From IMG/VR virus record IMGVR_UViG_3300047550_004047, positions 1 to 44,370 of that record: DNA of 44,370 nucleotides; one strand, written 5' to 3'. A model generated the notes under the pieces. That model saw nothing but the letters and a program-made list of their open reading frames with translations. It was not told the DNA's origin and did no database searches. Shown in pieces: positions 41,801-44,370 of this stretch (within the stretch, counting starts at the first letter, position 1; each line of letters begins with the position of its first letter). Source of the stretch: a virus. A program made the translations under genes and the position numbers.

Positions 41801-42963
41801 TCTCCTTGAAAGAAACTGGGGATAAATGGTGTCATAGCGTTCTATTCAATAATATCATCGGATCCAATACGCCTAAGGGTATGAACAAGTTCTACAGAAT
41901 GTGGCACGATGCCGAAAAAGGTCGAAATGATTTCGTACCAACAGAGGTTCACTGGTCGGATGTTCCGGGAAGAGATGAGGAATGGAAACGCCAGACAATT
42001 GCAAATACCAGTGAAGAACAGTTCAGGGTTGAGCACCTTTGCGAATTCCTTGGATCCGTTGGCACTCTAATCAATCCATCAAAACTCAAGAGTCTCGTAT
42101 ATGATGAACCCATAAAGAAATCCGATAATGGTCTTGATGTCTATGAGGAACCCATAGAAGACCACAATTATGTCATGACAGTCGATGTGGCCAGAGGTAC
42201 AGATAATGACTATTCGGCCTTTGTTGTTTTTGATATCACAAAGTTTCCTTATAAGGTTGTAGCCAAATATAGGAACAATCAGATCAAACCCATGTTATTT
42301 CCGAATATAATTGAAAAAGTCGGTAAGGCATATAATTATGCCTGGATTCTGGCGGAGATTAATGATATTGGAGATCAGGTTGCCGGTATTCTACACTATG
42401 ATCTCGAATATGATAACATTCTGATGTGCTCCATGAGAGGTCGCAATGGCCAATATGTGGGGACAGGATTTAGTGGAAAGAGATCTCAACTTGGCATGAG
42501 AATGACAGTTGGAACCAAGAAACTTGGATGCTCCAACCTGAGGCTATTAATCGAGGACGATAAACTACTCATCTCTGATTATGATATCATCTCAGAACTC
42601 ACAACCTTTATTCAAAAACACAACTCGTTCTCTGCAGAAGAAGGTTGTAATGATGACCTAACCATCTGTCTTGTAATCTTTGCCTGGCTTGTTGCCCAGG
42701 AATACTTCAAGGAGATGACGAACAATGATGTTCGTAAAAGAATCTATGAGGAAAATAAGAACCAAATTGAGCAAGATATGTCACCATTCGGGTTTATTTC
42801 CGATGGTGTGAGCGTCATGGAGGAGATCGTAGAAGAAAAAGAAACCGGAGATCGTTGGATTTTTGCCGGATCAAAAAAAGATAATCATGCTCTTGAGGTA
42901 TGGAATCTGGATGAATATGGTGATGTCTCAAATGAATGGAGTTATATGTGGGAGTATAAGTAA
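38890..42963 (+). CDS. gp17: Large terminase gp17 containing two inteins
   Basis: A 1357-aa precursor of the DNA-packaging motor. Removing two inteins (residues 94-423 and 546-993) leaves 579 aa, close to T4 gp17 (610 aa). Exteins: residues 1-93 with the N-terminal domain and the first part of Walker A 'PRQCGK'; 424-545 with the rest of the P-loop (STTTVSF), Walker B 'FNIIFLDEFAF' (506-516) and the end of motif III 'KVIVVS'; and 994-1357 with 'TPKGMNKFYRMWHDA', then the RNase H-like nuclease 'MTVDVARGTDNDYSAFVVFD' (catalytic Asp 1099). The frame is open throughout; there are no stops or frameshifts, so the protein should be functional after splicing. Confidence 0.93.
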   Translation: MAIEDIRLKAGDAYLSNPNLKRANTTIQWTEEQIIEFLKCKQDPVYFARNYIKIVNVDDGLVGFDMWPFQEKLIRNFHDHRFNIAKMPRQCGKKFSLDTKIPTPSGWTTVGDVKIGDKIFGRDGKVTNVIAKSIIHEIDTYVIEFDNGQKVKACSEHEWVVSHSDWRHKERVLKTKDILKKMESLKNVSKPSSVYINVTEAIEMPHAELPIDPYTLGVWLGDGARCNGEIVGNLEDIEHISNNIPLVTKNKRYIKSSNNAWSYGFETLKESIYDLKLNVQKHIPDIYLRASIEQRLELLRGLMDTDGGVRPNGGCEFYQKEGVLLDQVRELISSLGIKSRIRYKKVKGYDVNYGTIRFCTNKYTVFKLPRKIERQLNNKNHPKNERLYIVSITKVPTEPMQCISVDNDEHLFLCTETFIPTHNSTTTVSFLLHYIIFNDNVNIGILANKATTSRELLSRLQLSYENLPKWMQHGVIAWNKGSVELENGSKILAASTSASAVRGMSFNIIFLDEFAFVPNHIADDFFASVYPTISSGKTTKVIVVSCVTDDTYVLTPKGIREMSDFIDYSQEENPNKGYEVPDYQVYGHKGPKDGNILVNSGYNDTKIIYSPSSFVECSLRHPWFVCDNGNYDWKKTSDLTGDEYIAIEYGHDVWDSDNTLPEIDYQDFRKTIKQYDIKEIDPDFAYFLGLYISEGSSNYNRNSKGDIKYRGITLTCGDPIGDFLDRLNLTYRCRDGLHYHISSTALCEVMQNLGFDLSKRAREKEIPKKLFRMSRENIIALIQGIMDGDGTSQKNRGTVAITLTSKKLIKQIRILLNNFGILSLYNESIAKPSKKVKVYSQQYRLELTGEMSKKYYDIVGFRFNRKQVNEKYLPERFTRNRYDIIPYSKDVIFSIKETNPDDYKKIVASGILKNNLRKNQHLSRQFFLRHKDFLLSLNNETINKLYDYVSENIKWEKITKIQSSKNKVYDFSLKETGDKWCHSVLFNNIIGSNTPKGMNKFYRMWHDAEKGRNDFVPTEVHWSDVPGRDEEWKRQTIANTSEEQFRVEHLCEFLGSVGTLINPSKLKSLVYDEPIKKSDNGLDVYEEPIEDHNYVMTVDVARGTDNDYSAFVVFDITKFPYKVVAKYRNNQIKPMLFPNIIEKVGKAYNYAWILAEINDIGDQVAGILHYDLEYDNILMCSMRGRNGQYVGTGFSGKRSQLGMRMTVGTKKLGCSNLRLLIEDDKLLISDYDIISELTTFIQKHNSFSAEEGCNDDLTICLVIFAWLVAQEYFKEMTNNDVRKRIYEENKNQIEQDMSPFGFISDGVSVMEEIVEEKETGDRWIFAGSKKDNHALEVWNLDEYGDVSNEWSYMWEYK
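39169..40158 (+). other. Intein 1 of gp17: class 3-like, with LAGLIDADG endonuclease (330 aa)
   Basis: Inserted between Lys93 and Ser424 of the Walker A motif (CGK^STTT). It starts K-F-S-L-D-T-K-I-P-T-P-S-G-W: position 1 is Lys, not Cys or Ser. Block B is 'VKACSEHEWVV' with Trp159; block F is 'QCISVDNDEHLFL' with Cys402; block G is 'IPTHN' with Thr421, followed by +1 Ser. These Trp, Cys and Thr form the W-C-T signature of class 3 inteins, which use the internal Cys as first nucleophile. Two endonuclease motifs are present: 'YTLGVWLGDGAR' (214-225) and 'LLRGLMDTDGGVR' (298-310). Confidence 0.85.
40525..41868 (+). other. Intein 2 of gp17: LAGLIDADG-containing (448 aa)
   Basis: Inserted in ATPase motif III (VIVVS^TPKG). 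It begins CVTDDTYVLTPKGIREMSDF with Cys546 as nucleophile, block B 'FVECSLRHPWFV' (His621), endonuclease motifs 'YFLGLYISEGSS' (686-697) and 'ALIQGIMDGDGTS' (780-792), block F 'VYDFSLKETGDKWCHSVLF' and ends 'IIGSN' before +1 Thr994. The penultimate residue is Ser instead of the usual His, which tends to slow Asn cyclisation but is tolerated in some inteins. Its A+T-rich composition differs from the exteins. Confidence 0.85.
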
Positions 42964-42979
42964 TGAAGGGGTCTAAAAT

Positions 42980-42999
42980 TATAAATACTTTTAGTATAA
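42980..42999 (+). promoter_or_regulatory. T4-type late promoter of the tail sheath gene
   Basis: TATAAATAC at 42980-42988 is a perfect TATAAATA late promoter core, 45 nt before the gp18 ATG; a TATAAT follows at 42995-43000. A Shine-Dalgarno (TAGGAGA, about 43010-43016) lies before the start. Confidence 0.75.
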
Positions 43000-43024
43000 T
43001 TCTGGACCTGTAGGAGAAATAAAG

Positions 43025-44370
43025 ATGCCGCTAAATTTAGCATCTCCTGGAATTGTTGTAAGAGAATTTGATTTAACGCTAGGTAGAACCACTCCGTCTT
43101 CGGATAAAATTGGTGTAATTGTGGCCCCGTTTGCAAAGGGACCGGTGGATCTCCCAACTGTGGTGGAGAACGAGAACGATCTGTTATCATACTTTGGTGA
43201 GCCATATTCGACTGATAATCACTATGAGCACTGGATGGTTGCATCCTCTTATCTTGCATATGGTGGTTCACTGAGAGTCGTGAGAGCAAATGATACTCTT
43301 CTGAGAAATGGCTTTGTTGGTACGGCATCGAGTGTAAAAATTGATAGTCTGGATCACTATAATAATCTTGGCTATGATGAAAATACTCTGGCCAATGTAT
43401 TCGTTGCCGCCAGAAATCCGGGTTCATGGTCAAATGGTATAAGAATCGCCACCATTGATGCAAAGGCCGATCAAATTCTTGGTATTACAACCACTGGTGC
43501 AGTGATTGGTTATGGTGTGACTCAGGCGATTTCTTCTGTTCTTCCTGGTGCAGGTACCACTTCTGTTCTTGATGGTTACCTCAAGGGCATCATCACCGGA
43601 ATTGATTCTGGTAAGATTGAGGTCAAGGTTCTGAGTCAGGTATCTGCTGCCGGAACAGAAACAACCGTTGATTATCAACCCGGTGGCGTCTATCAATTTA
43701 GTACAACCGGAAATCTGACTATCAGAAACAACTCTGGTGTTGGTGTTGCGACCACTACCGTATCATCGGGTCTGGACTGGTTCGATCAACAATCCATTAG
43801 TCTCACGAATGAATCCACTATCAAGTGGAACAACATTGCTCAACGCCCCGGAACCTCGGCCTATGCAGCCGCCAGAGGCTCAAGATTCGATGAAGTTCAT
43901 GTTGTCGTAATTGATACTCAAGGCACAATAACCGGAAATGCCGGTGGCATTCTTGAAAAACATCTTTCTATTTCTAAGGCAACCGATGCAACATTTTCGG
44001 TGGGTAGCCCTTCTTATTGGAGAAAGTATCTATCTGAAAACTCTGCCTATATTTTTGGTCTTAATTCCCCTGCAGGTATCACGACAACCGGATTCTCTTC
44101 TGGATTTACTCTGGCAACAGATGTCGATTGGAATCAGCCGGCAGAAGGTATAATCTTCGCCGCAGGTGGTGCATCCACGAATGAATTAAGTGGTGGTAAG
44201 AACTATGGAGGTCAAACTTCTATCACCTCGACCGGGGCTTTGGCTGCATCTCTTGCGACTCTTTCTAGTGGTCTGGATCTGTTTGAGTCTGCCGAAAATT
44301 ATACAGCAGATTTCCTTTTGATGGGTTCGGCCTCATATACAAAAGAGTCTGCACAAGCACTGGCAAATAA
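43025..44370 (+). CDS. gp18: Tail sheath protein gp18 (partial, runs off the window)
   Basis: An open frame of 448 codons without stop, cut by the window end. The N-terminus MPLNLASPGIVVREFDLTLG, then 'GVIVAPFAKGPVDLPTVVEN', 'LLSYFGEPYSTDNHYEHWMV' and 'SSYLAYGGSLRVVRA' is the typical gp18 start. gp18 (659 aa in T4) builds the contractile sheath around the gp19 tube. The segment 'SGVGVATTTVSSGLDWFDQQ' also fits. ATG 43025 is chosen for its Shine-Dalgarno and late promoter. Confidence 0.94.
   Translation, partial: MPLNLASPGIVVREFDLTLGRTTPSSDKIGVIVAPFAKGPVDLPTVVENENDLLSYFGEPYSTDNHYEHWMVASSYLAYGGSLRVVRANDTLLRNGFVGTASSVKIDSLDHYNNLGYDENTLANVFVAARNPGSWSNGIRIATIDAKADQILGITTTGAVIGYGVTQAISSVLPGAGTTSVLDGYLKGIITGIDSGKIEVKVLSQVSAAGTETTVDYQPGGVYQFSTTGNLTIRNNSGVGVATTTVSSGLDWFDQQSISLTNESTIKWNNIAQRPGTSAYAAARGSRFDEVHVVVIDTQGTITGNAGGILEKHLSISKATDATFSVGSPSYWRKYLSENSAYIFGLNSPAGITTTGFSSGFTLATDVDWNQPAEGIIFAAGGASTNELSGGKNYGGQTSITSTGALAASLATLSSGLDLFESAENYTADFLLMGSASYTKESAQALAN

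Noticed and set aside
38890-42963. Terminase broken by insertion or frameshift
   Set aside because: The extra sequence is two in-frame inteins with conserved splicing blocks, and the exteins join cleanly.

Overview
The window is a 44.4-kb piece of a T4-like (contractile-tailed, Straboviridae/Kyanoviridae-type) bacteriophage genome, most probably a cyanophage. The evidence is a long run of T4-type baseplate, neck, packaging and sheath genes in the order seen in marine cyanomyoviruses (gp25, gp6, a giant gp7-like protein, gp8, a giant DUF4815-like protein, gp13, gp14, gp15, gp16, gp17, gp18). It also carries small genes typical of cyanophages: speD, a basic 49-aa protein, and a composite DUF5661/DUF5872-like protein. 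No rRNA or convincing tRNA is present. All identifications come from reading the translations; no database search was run.

Region 1, about 1-5.67 kb, is an accessory region with higher G+C than the rest. It holds about a dozen small genes (46-245 aa) reading rightward, starting with a Gp88-family protein. Most have no Shine-Dalgarno sequence; instead their ATG follows a C/A-rich leader of the type CAACCACACC-ATG. Between them are many hairpins, TATACT boxes, one 29-nt duplicated translation-start region, a nested RNA-like structure (1632-1710), a 46-aa putative secreted peptide, a leftward HNH homing endonuclease, and four tandem-repeat arrays (25 bp x4, 25 bp x7, 60 bp x3, 48/49 bp x3).

Region 2, about 5.67-8.1 kb, holds an AbrB-like mini-protein, a glycosyltransferase-like protein, conserved small cyanophage proteins, and S-adenosylmethionine decarboxylase (SpeD, polyamine synthesis).

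Region 3, about 8.1-31.2 kb, is the baseplate-wedge block: gp25, gp6, a 3864-aa protein whose N-terminal part resembles the C-terminal part of T4 gp7 and which also carries a YHYH-like segment and many repeated beta-rich modules, gp8, a 2395-aa structural protein and two short coiled-coil-like proteins.

Region 4, about 31.2-44.37 kb, is the neck, packaging and sheath block: two small structural proteins, gp13, gp14 (with an insert of the same repeated module found in the baseplate giants), gp15, gp16, a basic composite protein, a small protein with a T4-like capsid-targeting N-terminus, a 436-aa structural protein, the large terminase gp17 split by two inteins, and the start of the gp18 tail sheath, which runs off the window. 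T4-type late promoter motifs (TATAAATA-like) precede several of these transcription units. The most notable system is the terminase: one intein sits in the Walker A P-loop and looks like a class 3 intein (no Cys/Ser at position 1, W-C-T motif present), the other sits in the ATPase coupling motif, and both carry LAGLIDADG endonuclease motifs.
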